The notes under the pieces were generated by a model that did no database searches, was not told where the DNA came from, and saw only the letters and a program-made list of their open reading frames with translations. A stretch of DNA of 64,000 nucleotides from Neodontobutis hainanensis (lineage: Eukaryota; Chordata; Actinopteri; Gobiiformes; Odontobutidae). Positions 24,001 through 35,765 of this stretch are shown here, piece after piece. The DNA lies in contig JALDNG010000022.1 in the NCBI GenBank assembly GCA_024349245.1, forward strand, positions 3,551,501 to 3,615,500, in the 5' to 3' direction. Position numbers and translations under genes: made by a program. Numbering within the stretch: position 1 is the stretch's first letter; every line of letters begins with the position of its first letter.

Positions 24001-26312
24001 CATTTCCAAAGCATATGCATGCCTGTTTGGTAATGGGATAAACAAACCTCACTATCACAAGGTAACTTTATCTAACAAGAGCAACGGCTTGTTTATTAGC
24101 TTGTTTATTACTTGTTTTATCAGTAACTGCTATGGGTACTGATGTGTAATGGTCACTTTGTCAGCAAACCTTAGACAGGCCATAACTGCCAGTATTAGCA
24201 GTTAACAGCTCCCATCGCCATGATCAGGATGAGATGGAATTAATTGAGCATGTAAATTTACAAATCAAAAGAAAAACTCTAGATGTTGTTCAGTGTAAGT
24301 ATCGCACACAGTTCTTGTTAGTGAATTACAAACAAAACCATTTCCTGTCAACACTAGCCTTACACATGATCAGAACTTGCGACATTAAATAGTAAATTTC
24401 ATAAAAGCTGGAAACAGAAAAGCGGGAATAAACTGGAAACAGTTTACTTTTTCTGCTGTTTGTGCAGCAGTACACACCACTATCCTGCCACCATCAGAAT
24501 GAAGTTACAAGCCTCATCAGGGTTTACCTGTACTAGAATGTGTTGCACCAATCCAATTCAGGCACCAAACCTGAATCGTACCACTCAGTGAAAAATCAGA
24601 CTGGAGACAACATGTGGGAGGGAATCAAAGTGGAGTCTAGAAGTAAACAGATACTGGGACAATAAGCCTTAAAGTCTTCTTTTATTTAATAAAGCAGTGT
24701 CTGCCTCTGAAACAAGGTTTATGAGGTTGCTTTAAAATTCCAATTTGGCAGGAGGCAATGCTGTAAGCTTGTCTTTTTTCCCACTATGATTTTGTTTAAT
24801 AAGTTTTAAATACTCCGTTGTACTCCGTCTTACTGCTTGTTTTACAGCGTCATTAATAGAAGTGGATGTTTAAAATAGCAGGAGAAGGATTTGGTTTCAG
24901 TATTGAAGTAATCTAACGGTACACGTTTAGTGCTCTGTGAGACGGTCGATGTAGAATATTAGAATATAACTTGTCTGGGTTTTGATTTACACTCATTATC
25001 TCCCACTCATCTCTTCTGTCTCTCACTCCATTAGACACGGCCTCTGACCCTGCCACAGTCCAACACGTGTACACTCTGTCCGCCCCCGTAAACTAGACCT
25101 CTGCCAAACCCCAAAGCTTCTAAACAACATGACGGAAACTTTTTTTTGCCGTGTTTACTGGATTCAAATGTTTTTTTTTCGAACACAACTGACCTTGTTT
25201 ATGAAGGTGTGGAATCTGAGTTTTTTTCTGTTTGTCAGTTTAACACAACATTCTGGCCATTGGCAAGAAGCGAACCGCAGGCACCCACTTACCTGCTGAG
25301 CTCTGGTTATAAAATGTTTACCGAAGGCAAAGATGTGAACAAATAATTACCCATTTAATCACAAATTACCTCAACATGTAGCTCTCTCACTAAATAAAGT
25401 CGGTGTGAAATAGTTTAGGAATCCATTGCCACATACTGATTAAAACCAAGCGGCTGTTAATGTTAACATGCTGCACCTATAGTTTATATAGTCTGCATAT
25501 GTGGACTTTTAAATTGTCAGTAAACTCGCTAACAATTGGTTATTGACTCCTTTCCAAGGAAAAAATGCCAACAGACAAGCTTTTTTTCCTTTCATGCATC
25601 ATGAACACACCATGTTCTGCCAATGGTATTACCCCCACTAGAACCTGTAGCACAAGCTGTTTCAAACAACACAAAGCAGCATAGAGGCTAATGAGTCAGT
25701 GGTCATTTTACAAACTTACTTTTGTACCTCAACAAACTCTGGACCTTCCTGCTGCGAGGTGACAGTGCTAACGCCTGTGCCCCTGTGCATCCAAAAGATG
25801 TAACTGTAATATACCAAAGCAGTGGCAGCAAGTGGGAATATTAGGTTACACCAGGTGTAACCATCATTTGCCAAACTTATTACACATATTGCTCATATCA
25901 AGCCTTACAATAACGTGGCTTGTTACTTTGTATACCATATGTATCTGAGTTCAAAGAGAAAGTTAAATATTGTAGCAGCAATTTGCCCTTTTGATGCTAA
26001 CTTTTATTTTTTCGTAGGATATTTCTTCTGGTTCTTATATCTCAGTTTGTCCATAAAGATGCATGTCAGTATGGGTGGTATAAAGTAGTTCAGTCTTTAT
26101 ACAAATTGAGATGACTGAAGTATGTATGGAACAGCTAGCTTAGAGAAAACAATTGCATATTAGGTGCATGCATAGCAATTAAGCACAAAAACAATAACAG
26201 GGTCTGTGTAATACGCCACATGTAAATTACTCATCTACTTTATCAGCTTTGTTTATTACTTTTGCTCCGATTGTGGGCTCAAACCTGCATAATGCCTTGG
26301 TAGAAACTGGTC

Positions 26313-26315
<3 letters not shown>
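21013..26315. other. scfd2 intron 4 or downstream sequence, no exon seen
   Basis: I looked for the missing C-terminal exons of scfd2 on the minus strand and saw none. 22790-23060 contains a GC-rich half followed by a homeodomain-site-rich half (GTAATGTAATTAACTTTG, GGAAATTAAATAAACAG), a possible regulatory element. A direct repeat GCTTGTTTATTA occurs twice at 24088-24116. The rest is AT-rich and unremarkable. Confidence 0.45.
22376..22545 (+). repeat. minisatellite, unit about 30-40 bp
   Basis: The core GTGAATTTGTGTTCAGTGAA, followed by TAAAACAGA, recurs about four to five times with variants (TTCAGTGAATAAAACA, GAGTTAATAAAACAGA, TTCAATAAATAAAACGGA). The unit length varies. The array lies in scfd2 intron or downstream sequence. 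Confidence 0.8.

Positions 26316-26349
<34 letters not shown>
26316..26349 (+). repeat. T34 homopolymer followed by GGGG
   Basis: An uninterrupted run of 34 T is followed by four G. It could be the reverse-strand poly(A) tail of a retroposed sequence, but no flanking retroelement is recognisable. A perfect hairpin starts 21 bases further on. The repeat length may be uncertain in the assembly. Confidence 0.9.
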
Positions 26350-26350
<1 letters not shown>

Positions 26351-26370
26351 GGGTGCATGATTAAAGAAGG

Positions 26371-26404
26371 GCTTATCTAGACCAATTACATGGTCTAGAT
26401 AAGC
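26371..26404. repeat. perfect 14-bp inverted repeat, 6-base loop
   Basis: GCTTATCTAGACCA pairs with TGGTCTAGATAAGC around ATTACA. It lies 263 bases beyond the 3' side of scfd2 exon 4 and 21 bases from the T34 tract. No terminator role is implied. Confidence 0.95.
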
Positions 26405-26666
26405 TATAAACCTGCCCTGACTTAGCTGTGTATGTTAAAATATCGAGTTCAAATAATTACATATTAAAAATAAATGTGGTCCTTTTAAATGTGTGGTTAG
26501 AAATCTCCATGTAAGAAAGAGGTAGCCCCTACATACACACTCAATCAATCTGTCACAGCGAGTATCACTTTTAAACCGGTGGATATCCCAGGCTGAAAAC
26601 TGCTCTCTGGCTTTTCATCGACTGTCACACATATGGATAATAGGTTTGTGTAAGATGAGCTCAAAC

Positions 26667-26842
26667 CTGCAGCAGCAGCCTCTCGAAGGCCAGGCATGCA
26701 TCCCAGCGGGGCAAGCTGGCGTGTCGGAGCGTTTGGGCCGTTGCCATTCCCAGCTGCAGCACCCCGCAGTGACTCTCTAGCGCCCCCCGATTGCTCCGAA
26801 ACTGCTGCGCGTAGGAACACAACTGCTCTGGGGTCACCCGGC
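26667..26842 (-). CDS. scfd2: scfd2 exon 4 (last one seen in the window)
   Basis: This 176-bp exon has a TTCTCAG acceptor and a GTTTGA donor. It encodes residues 371-429: GRVTPEQLCSYAQQF, a CGVLQLGMATAQTL core and LAFERLLLQ at the end, all typical of SCFD2. It ends in phase 0, so translation must continue in a further exon. SCFD2 proteins are about 680 residues, so about 250 are missing. I found no convincing continuation between here and base 1, so the next exon is either beyond the window or too diverged to see by eye. The donor GTTTGA is weaker than those of the other exons. Confidence 0.93.
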
Positions 26843-29800
26843 CTGAGAACAGAGGAACACACTGGATGAAACTGGAACCCAACACAAATTGATTCATCAA
26901 TATTTCCTCGACAAAATTTATACACAATTCAAAATTATATTTTCTTGCCTTTATGATTCTTTGTGAGCTGGCTTTTCCAAGCAAATAATGAAGTTTTAAC
27001 ATGCACATATAGTTATTTACTCTGATGGGAAGAGTGAAGTGTGGAACAGAATAAACAGACAACCTTTTCCCAAGCATAACAGCCTTTTTAATAACTATCA
27101 TACATGCAGCTGAGGGCAGAGGGGAATCACTGATACCAAAGTGGAGCATAATATCATCTTAATGAGCAATAACTCTGTGAGCAATAAAGCTGTGAGAAAG
27201 CAAAAGGGCAGTGCAGACAATGTATAGTAATCTCACTCTGGCAGCTCCAAGGTGTCAGTTTGTCATGAAATGTTTACACAAGCGGCGTTATATGACAAAC
27301 TTTGGCGAGTGTGTGTCGGTTCATCTGCATGCAGCCGAAGTGAACCGTCACAGACAAGAGCTCCTGAGAGTCGGCGTTGAGTATGACTAATGAGTGTCAT
27401 AGCTTCTCTCTGATTATTTACAGAGACAGCAGATACAAAAATTCACACAGACACAGGAAGAGCGGCATAAGGCTGGAAAGGGCCGAGGGAGTGTGAATGG
27501 TGGCCTGGAGGTACAAGAGGGGCATACGTTTAACTCCACCATAAAGCCCACTTCTTCATGTTGATGTTCTGAACCAGCACCAGATGTGGGAGTATTTCCT
27601 GGACTACATGGCCAGTGTTTTCTTTAGTGGGGGCCAAACACATGAAGCAAGAAAGGACAGCCATCATAAAAAATGGTGTAAAAAGCGCCAGATTGCTAAT
27701 AACAATATAGTATCATAACATTAAATGTAAATGTAAAGACAACATTATTTATCTGTGCAGACAAATAACATAGACGTGAAAAGCTTTCCAGCAAGAAAAT
27801 GGATCTGGGACATTTGTAACAATAAAAACCTCTTTTCACTAAGTGAAGCTGTCAGCAAAAATGATAGTGTGATTGTTAAAGGGAAAACAGAGTTTCCAAG
27901 GTCAACAAAAAGAGTCTGTGTGCTTTGTCGTACTTACAGTACGGGCAAGAAAAGTTGACATTTTTTAAAGAATAAGCTCCAGTCCAGACGTTTTCAAAAT
28001 CCTGAAAAGAACTATTGTGAACATAACCAGCCATAAAAATCCTGGCAGCCTAATTATGGTTTGCCAAGGTTGATGTGCCAAACATAATTCAGCGCAGACC
28101 CAGGAAACACGTCCAAAGCCAGAGCCAAAGATAATTTCACTTGAGAATAGGTGAGAATGGCACACTGCAGGCCAAAGCTCGGGGATATAGGGAAAGAAAA
28201 TGAATATGTTGGGGGGGAAAAGTGAAAAGTAAGAAAGCCGCACTAAAATCTGTTCTCCATTACACAATCAAACAGCACTAGCTGGGACTGATCTCTTATC
28301 TGTGTCACTAAATTTCACTTGGAGCAACTGGGTGATTCTATAGGCATCTTGTTGCCAGATGCTGGACGTATGTGCATAAGATGTACTGTCAGCTGAGATA
28401 TGGGTTTGAACCCTGTTGGCTTAGAGTAAATGCAGCAATGGAAAGGTTTGAATTTTAAGCTTGCAATAAATAAGACGGTGCACTAATGGCCATTACCACA
28501 ACTCAACATCCATCATGTGTTGAAAACCAATTCTATTGGACATATCCTTTAAACCCATCCAAATATATTTATTAAATTCACAACACATCTCTATTACCTA
28601 GTGCCACATCAACAGCATGTGTATTTAATTTACCCGTGACCTTTGACCTAGGCCTTTACAAATATATACAGTCACGTGGTGTCTGTCGCTCTGTGCAATT
28701 GGCTTTAAATGGAAAATAAACTTGAATCTCTTGGGCATTTTAATGTACTCTAAGTGCCTTTATTGAAAAAAAAAATCCATAAAACAAATCACATTCCATG
28801 CTATAAACAGTTTGCCCATTTTAGCCTGATGTTCAGAAGTGGCGTTTGAGTCCGAGGCATGATCAAAGTTATAAACAATGGTTATAGGGCCCGCCATGAT
28901 TTAGTCTTCTTTCTGCAAGATGAGTTGCATTCTAGGTGCAGAGGGTTACTCAGAGGCTAAGTGATGTCTGATGTCAGAGCGAAGCAGAGCGGTGGCTTGT
29001 CTCAGCAGCTGGACAGCCTCATAAGTATTTCTACATGAATGGGGGACGCAGGAAGGCTGGGAGACTTTTATTTATGCACTCCAAGAACAGAGCGACCTGG
29101 AAGTGATGCATGTTGGGGCCCCTTCCAAAGAAATACTGTAATAAAGCCATGAACAATACAAGTGACATGTGAACAAAAGATAACATGAATGCTGCATAAC
29201 TCATGCTTTATAACATGCAATTGGTATGCAAATTATTAAATGCAATATCTGATGGTGACTAAAATATATCTACATGCATTGTTGTGTGTGTTCAGGATAA
29301 TAAAAGACCAGTAAATTGTTGTAATTATAAATATGATTGCCTATGCCAAATATTGTTGAATAATATAAGTAAGAATTAGTTGAGCTGCAATTCACGTGAA
29401 CAACTTTTTTTTTTAGGAATAAACCCATATTTTTTTACATTTATAAGACTGAATGGTATGAGGTTACGCTCTGTGCACTTCTCTTTGTATTGTATCGTTC
29501 AGTGCGATTGTTTGAGAGCATCTATGGAATCCCAAAGCACAAAGTGCACCGGTATGCACAGTTGAAGATATAGTTATGATAAATGTGCTTCATTTTGTTC
29601 AGATATAGGGTACAATATTTTACACATTGCATCTTTAATATAATATATAATATAAATATACAGAGACTATGTGAAGAACACATTACTTTAAATCTATATG
29701 ATCGGTTATGCTGTCTTATGAGTAATGAAACAAAAGCTGCGTCACTAACTCCCTGCAAAGAACACAGCAAATACCTAGTATAAACACTGGTCTTACAAAA

Positions 29801-30924
29801 CTACACACATCCACACAGGGAGGGAATTTTATCATCCTATTGTACTTTGAGAAACCTGGCGGGTCACGATCCCACTCTGAGAAATGGATTATTTTCTTTC
29901 TCTCTCTTACTCCGCTCTAGATGATCTTATCCTGTTGAGATGAGAAGTAGCCAGGCTGGGTCAGAGTGTATGTGAGAACTCAGCGTCTGTAATAAAGAGA
30001 TGCAATATTTTCCCATCTAGCAAAATGCACTGGAATATCTTCTCCCCGGGCACCAAGGCAGCATATAGGTATTAATGCTGAATTCATTTTTTGTTTTTGG
30101 GTTTAGCCGCATATGAGAAGATGGAACTCTGCTGGTGAGACATGGATGGGAACTGTGTGTGGGGGCTATGTTTTGGGAACTCAGGGGGGCCTTTGTGAGT
30201 CTGGTCCTGTGCCAGTTTGGTATAAAGCTCCACTGTGTAAGCCGCCAGACAGTGCCTGCTCTCTTACCGCTCTTCTCCTTTTCTCTCCTTCTCAGCAAAA
30301 AAAAAGAGTCAACAGGCTGTCAGTCAGAATAATTTTTTTTCAAACTTTCAGTGTGTCCAATATAGCACATCTCAGTTTGTGTACCTTACATTTTAGAGTC
30401 ACATTTTGTAGTGTACAAAATGGAACACATCTGTCAAAACTTTCTCCACAAAAGTGGATAATTGCCTCAAAATAACATTTGCCCTTTTCCTATGTTGAAA
30501 AATTGCCATTTAAATCTCAATAGAACGCCGTGGAATGAGTCATTAGTGCTATTATTCCTGTTTCTACAGCTGACCATGGAGGACAGAGTGCACTAGCAAG
30601 AAAGCAAGTGCATTTCTTTTTTGGACATAATCTTGCATTAACAATAACAACATTTATTAACAAAATTGATTTTGTTTGTCAATCTTTAAACGGGACCTTA
30701 TTATCTTCCACAAGGGTAATTCAAATACCATAAGTACTCACAGGCCGTAGAAAGGAGGGGTATGAGGTGATGAACTGCAATCTGTAAAGTTGCAATTAGA
30801 TGTTGCCAAAAAATACACACCTTTAAGTGTGCGAATGCACACAGACAACTGACTAGTAGAGGACTCTCAGCAATTGTTGGCTGTGAGTCTGAGGGGAACA
30901 ACCTGGAGTACAGGTCAGTCATCA
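26843..30924 (-). other. scfd2 intron 3, proximal part
   Basis: Intronic sequence between exon 4 and the LINE fragment. No further exon, no mobile element recognised. A minus-strand frame at 27965-28267 (100 codons) is hydrophobic but has no family match. Confidence 0.55.
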
Positions 30925-31515
30925 TGGGTTCTTTGGAGAGTGCGGGCTTATGTTAAGAAGCTTTTATGACTCGGTGGTGGCCTCCACTCTCCACTATGCT
31001 GTGGCCTGCTTGGTAGCTCGGACCGGGACAGGCAGGAAGAAACTCAATAAAGTGGGCTGCCTGCTGGACTTAAATTAGGAGGTGGGCGAGAGGAGGATTT
31101 GGCCAAGCTCACCATCATCAGACAGACAACAGCTCTCACCCCTGCATCAGACAGTGGAGCCCCGGAGTAACTCTTTTAGTGGCAGACTGATAGACCCTCA
31201 GTGCAGAAAGGAGCACTACTTCAGGTCATTACTACCTGCTGCAGTTAGACATTATAACTTACATGTGTAGCAATAACCCCAAATACTGTGCAATGTCCAG
31301 TTTTCTCCCCATTTTACTTTGTAAATATGTATATAGATAGCTTTTGTTTTTCTTTAAATTAACCTTCAAATTTTATTCTATTTAAAATGTTGCTGAGATT
31401 GTATTTTTATTCTATTGCATGCACACCATTCTTTAACTTTTTGCACTTTACTTGTATAAGAGCTTCTGTAAGTGAATTTTCCCACTGTGGGATTAATAAA
31501 GTCATATGCTATCTC
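30925..31515 (+). mobile_element. LINE 3' fragment (reverse transcriptase ORF C-terminus plus 3' UTR)
   Basis: From about 30932 a frame with one stop reads MLRSFYDSVVAS, LHYAVACLV and RKKLNKVGCLL. It then shifts into EVGERR and the frame at 31082-31270, which contains SFSGRLIDPQCRKEHYFRSL and LPAAVRHYN. This is the usual C-terminus of a fish L2/CR1-like non-LTR element. The 3' part (31432-31515) has the widespread tail of this type, CCACTGTGGGATTAATAAA and then a short ATCT-like run. The copy is 5'-truncated and dead. The exact clade was not determined. Confidence 0.75.
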
Positions 31516-31945
31516 ATTTTATCCTACATAAAATTATGCACACATACAATGACTGCCATCTCGACTAATGTAGTGTATGAGTCAGTAAAAAAATATATAT
31601 ATATATATATTTTTGTAATTAAACAATGGTTTGGTAAAAGCAACAGCCATATCTACAACCTTAATTGGGTGTTATGAAAAAAAAAACATTTTGGTTGCGC
31701 TGACTCGTATTTAGAGTTAGCAATGTTAGACTTAGTCTTTACTGGACAGTTTTAACAGTTGTGCTCACGAGTTTACATACCCTGGCAGGATTTGTGACTT
31801 TTTCGGCTATTTTTCAGAAAATATGAATGATAACACAAAAACTTTCACGCTATTTAGTGTTTGGGTGAAGCCATTTATTGTCAAACAATAGTGTTTACTC
31901 TTTTGAAATCAGAAACTACCCGAATGACCCTGATAAAAAGTTTAC

Positions 31946-32552
31946 TTAATACAGTGTATTGCCACCTTTAACATAAATAACAGCTTTTTTGTGGTAGTTG
32001 TGGATGAAGCTCTTCATTCTCTCAAATAATAAAACTGTCCATTCTACTTGGTAAAAAAGTCTCCAGTTCCTGTAAATTCTTGGGCTGTCTTGCATGAACT
32101 GCACGTTTGAGATCTCCCCAGAGTGGCTCAATGATACTGAGGTCAGGAGACTGAGATGGTCAGTCCAGAACCTTCACTTTATTCTGCTGTAGCCAATGAC
32201 AGGTCGACTTAGCCTTGTGCTTTGGATTGTTGTCATGTTGGAACAGTACGTCCCATGCGCAGTTTCTGAGCTGATGAGTTCAACGTTTCCTACAGTATTT
32301 TGTGTGAACATGACGCATTCATCAGTCTTTGTAACTCAAACATCCCCAAAACATCCTATTTATGGTTGTGGCCAAAAAGTTAAATTTTGGTTTCATCACT
32401 CCAAATGACTTTGTTACAGAGATTTTGAGGCTTGTCTTTGTGCTGTTTGGCGTATTGTTTGCGTAGTAATGTCTTTCTTCCCCTGACGACTGGACCATGC
32501 AGCCCATTTTTCTTCAAGTGCCTCCATATTGTGCATCTTGAAACAGCCACAC

Positions 32553-32555
<3 letters not shown>
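31946..32555 (-). pseudogene. Tc1-type transposase remnant
   Basis: On the minus strand 32550-32380 reads CTIWRHLKKNGLHG followed by NKVIWSDETKI, the helix-turn-helix end and first DDE-region signature (WSDETK) of Tc1 transposases. Downstream pieces continue in shifted frames to about 31946, where a frame ends in FIHNYHKKAVIYVKGG. The N-terminal DNA-binding part is replaced by a TA microsatellite. The protein is not functional. Confidence 0.8.

Positions 32556-32596
<41 letters not shown>
32556..32596 (+). repeat. (TA)n microsatellite inside the Tc1-like element
   Basis: About 20 TA units interrupt the remnant transposase near the right inverted repeat of the element at 31756-32632. Confidence 0.95.
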
Positions 32597-32598
<2 letters not shown>

Positions 32599-32632
32599 AA
32601 TCACAAATTCTCATCACTTATGAGCACAGCTG

Positions 32633-33992
32633 TATGTGCTGCCACGGTTTTCTTTAAGTTATTAATGTCTTCAGAATGTATTGCTTTGTATAAAAGCAAG
32701 TCAGTTCTGTTGATTTAAATTTGTTTTGGGTAATGTTCGTCAAGCTTTTATGTAAATATCATTTAAGACGCATTGTTAATTCCATTTGTTGTCACTCCCT
32801 ATATTAGTCTGTCAGCTCTTTCTCTTGTGTCTGAAATAAAAGGCACAGTCTTAGGTCTTTTCTTAGGTCGAATGTGTCAAAACAAACCGCTGTGTGTATG
32901 CAGATGCCAGCCAGAGTGTGTGGCTTGTGTGACCTCCAACATATCACAACCTGCTCGTTACCAGAGACAAGACCTTCTTTACCTCATAGATTATAGGAGC
33001 TAAGGGACCACAGCTGCCCCTCCCTTTTAAAAAAACCTTTGCCAGATGCTAACCTGCACATTAGCCATTGTGCACATCACGTATAAAAAGGTGCATAATT
33101 GCATTGTATGCTTCTTTTGCATGTAATGGCTTTCTTTTTGCGTGCCTACACACATTTTAATCCCTATCTTCATCCCCCTTTTGCTCCATTAACAAACAAC
33201 AAAAGTTTTGAAAAAAAAAAGGGAAAAAAAGTGTGCGACTGTGTGTCATACAGCCAACATGTGGTTTAGATTTCCTTTGTGGCCACATGGGCAAATATAC
33301 GGCAGGGCAGGGAGCAGGGGGCTCTAAAGGAGGCGCTATAGTTCCACTAAGGCTACTATACTCTTACACTACTCCTTAAGTACAGTATGTCTTCTGTTTA
33401 CAACACTTTCACTCAGTGTTAATGCTTAGAAAGTGCTTGTGTGCTGTGTACTTGTAAGTTTCCTGCTCCTTTCCTGAGATGATTTTCCAGACTTTTCAGG
33501 AAAAATATTGCTGTTGAGCTCCCTGGATTGACACAGTGATAGTCCTATACACTTTGTCAAAGGGTTAGGGTATTTTGTTCACTTTGTAAGGTCATAAAAA
33601 AAATGGTGAAAGTTAAAATTTGCATTAAAGCTGTACAATACTACACAATATATGGCATGTTTGCTTATGCAATTATATGTTTTGCTTATGTAATTATATG
33701 TTGAGGTGATGACTTCTCATTGTTTGAATGTCCGCTTGTTTTTACAGGACGACAAGACAAGAGCAACATCGTGTTAGCTATCTGCCAGTCCCAGATGCTA
33801 AAGTCTTACTTGACAATTTGCTCCTGATGCAATGGTTTTGTTTTACTTCTGTTTTAAATTAATAGGATAAATTGTATAGTTTGAAAGTGCCAGTAAATCG
33901 TATTGCAATTTCCGTTGATACAAAACTGGCCAACAAGATTTTTTTCAGGTTTTTCAAGAAATGTGAGAACCCTCAGTGGTTTTATTTCTTAC
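32633..33992 (-). other. scfd2 intron 3, distal part
   Basis: Intronic sequence between the Tc1-like element and exon 3. The only structure seen is the 21-bp tandem duplication at 33661-33702. Confidence 0.55.
33661..33702 (+). repeat. tandem duplication of a 21-bp unit
   Basis: TTGCTTATGCAATTATATGTT is followed directly by a copy differing at one base (C to T). It lies 290 bp from scfd2 exon 3, in intron 3. Confidence 0.9.
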
Positions 33993-34120
33993 CCATGCTC
34001 ATCTTGATTTGAAGTTTCTCTTTACTGGCCGCCTCCACAAGTTGTCGGCGAACCTCCAGCACCCCTTCCTTCTGCTTACTGGTTAACATGGCCTCCCACA
34101 GTGACCTCGCGGCTGATGAC
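33993..34120 (-). CDS. scfd2: scfd2 exon 3
   Basis: This 128-bp exon lies 9.5 kb downstream of exon 2. The acceptor is TTGCCATTCAG and the donor GTAAGA. It completes codon 328 and encodes residues 328-370 plus one base. Visible segments are SLWEAML, KEGVLEVRRQLVEAASKE and IKMSMG, which match the middle of SCFD2 proteins. The phases (2 in, 1 out) agree with exons 2 and 4. Confidence 0.93.
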
Positions 34121-35454
34121 CTGAATGGCAAAAGAATGACTTAGTCGTGGGGGAAAAACAACCCTCAAGGTTCAGGAGTGTTTCTCAGCAATGACTAGTA
34201 AAAGAACTCTTGCTGTTTTTGCTGTTTGCTCCCTGCATGTGACACAAAAAAACATGGACATGATTGAACACTTGTCTCAGTGACAGAGAGCCTTCTGGAC
34301 ATGGAAGGGTAACTCCCCGATGGGATCCCTCACAGGAAAGAAAAGAAATTAGGCACAGAGAGCTTGTGGAATGTTCTCAATCCACCTAAAATGTCTATGC
34401 CAACATTCCTCTGGAGTGATCAGAGCCGTTCTTACAACAGAGGCAGAGCCAGTCTACAGACCGAGATTTCTTGTGATACCATCTCTGGGCCCATCTCGGT
34501 CCCTCGTCTCATTATCTGCTGCGTTATGGAGCACTGATCCACATCTCTAATGGGAAAGTGTGTGTTGGTATCTGGTACAAGCAGAAACAGCTTTAAGTCT
34601 TTCCAGTTGAGAATCAAACAGAGTTATTGTGGAGCTTCATCATTATTAACTTTACACAGAGTGACGCACAATCTTATCTAAAGCCTGTGCACATAAATTC
34701 AGCATGATTATATTTTTATACACATCTCTTGTGGTGTTGTCTCAGGTTTCTTCCACTTTTGCACAAAAAAGCATCAAAAGCAAACTGCTCGATGTGTTTG
34801 AGTGCACGGCCGACATCCAAACTTTGAAACTGGAGAGACAAAGAAAGAAAACCAAAAACGAGGCTAAGGACGGGGAACATAAACTGGAGTGAGAAGGCAG
34901 GAGGGGGCCCGTTGACAAATCTACTCTGTTTTCTTTTTAAAAAAAGCTTTTTTTTTTTTCCTTCTCTCGCCTTTTCTCCTTTCTAACTGCTGCCATGTGT
35001 TTAATATCAGATGTAATCTGTTCCAGACCTTGGGCTGGATGGGGAGGAGAGGGGCTCACACAGGGACGCCCGCCATCTTCACACTAGAGCCAGACACAAA
35101 GAGTAGAAAACACAGTCCAGGACAAAAGACTGAAAAAACTACAACTTGCATACAAAACATAACACGTAATCTTTTGATACACTGTTCTTCTCAAATATAC
35201 CAAGTACCACCTCAGAAAGTATTTATCTTGCCAACTGAAGGCATTCAGTAGTACATTAATACTTTACACAGCAGGCGATTTCAGCTCTATATGTATAATA
35301 TCAATTGAATGTAATTTTTTTTTTACTTTCAGCTTTAGAAACACCTACTGTATCAAGTTACTATATTCGCAATAGTAGTTTGTCATATTTGTAACATTTT
35401 GGAACTAGCATTTAATGTTCCACAACATTAGCTTTATAAGTTTAATTTCCAAAC

Positions 35455-35602
35455 AGTTTGGCTAGTATAGCAAGGCATTATAGCATAGTATTGCATAGTA
35501 TAACATTGTATGGTATAGTGTAGTCTTGTGTATTGTGGCGCAGCATAGCATTGTGAAGTATAGTCTCGTCTAGTATAGTATAGTATTGTGAAGCATAGAG
35601 TG
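35455..35602 (+). repeat. degenerate TATAG/TAGCAT tandem array
   Basis: Short units of the type TAGTATAG, TAGCATTG and TATAGTGTAG repeat for about 145 bp. The array is immediately followed by a SINE-like sequence, so it may be the degenerate 5' flank or a minisatellite seeded next to it. Confidence 0.75.
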
Positions 35603-35765
35603 GTTTGCACCCCTGCGATACAGCAAGAAGGTCTTAGGTTCAACTCCCATCCAGAGCAGGGCCCTTCTGTGTGGAGTTTGCATGTTCACTGCATGTCTAC
35701 ATAGGTTTCCTCCGGGTACTCCAGTTTTCCCTGCAACTTAAGACATGTACAATAGTACCCCCCCT
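35600..35765 (+). mobile_element. tRNA-derived SINE-like repeat
   Basis: The segment reads CAGCAAGAAGGTCTTAGGTTCAACTCCCATCC, containing a B-box-like GGTTCAACTCC. Then follow CTTCTGTGTGGAGTTTGCATG and GGTTTCCTCCGGGTACTCCAG, and the match fades by about 35765. This order is that of a very common fish interspersed repeat. It directly follows a TATAG-rich array. Confidence 0.7.

Larger units (their letters stand above)
31756..32632. mobile_element. Tc1-like DNA transposon, internally deleted (877 bp)
   Basis: The left end reads CAGTTGTGCTCACGAGTTTA at 31756. The right end is its inverted counterpart, CAGCTGTGCTCATAAGT when read on the minus strand from 32632. A TA dinucleotide abuts or nearly abuts each end, as expected for Tc1/mariner insertion. 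The right terminal repeat is shorter because the segment corresponding to TTTACATACCCTGGCA has been lost and replaced by a few bases. The interior carries minus-strand transposase remains. Intact relatives are about 1.6 kb, so roughly half is missing. Confidence 0.85.
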
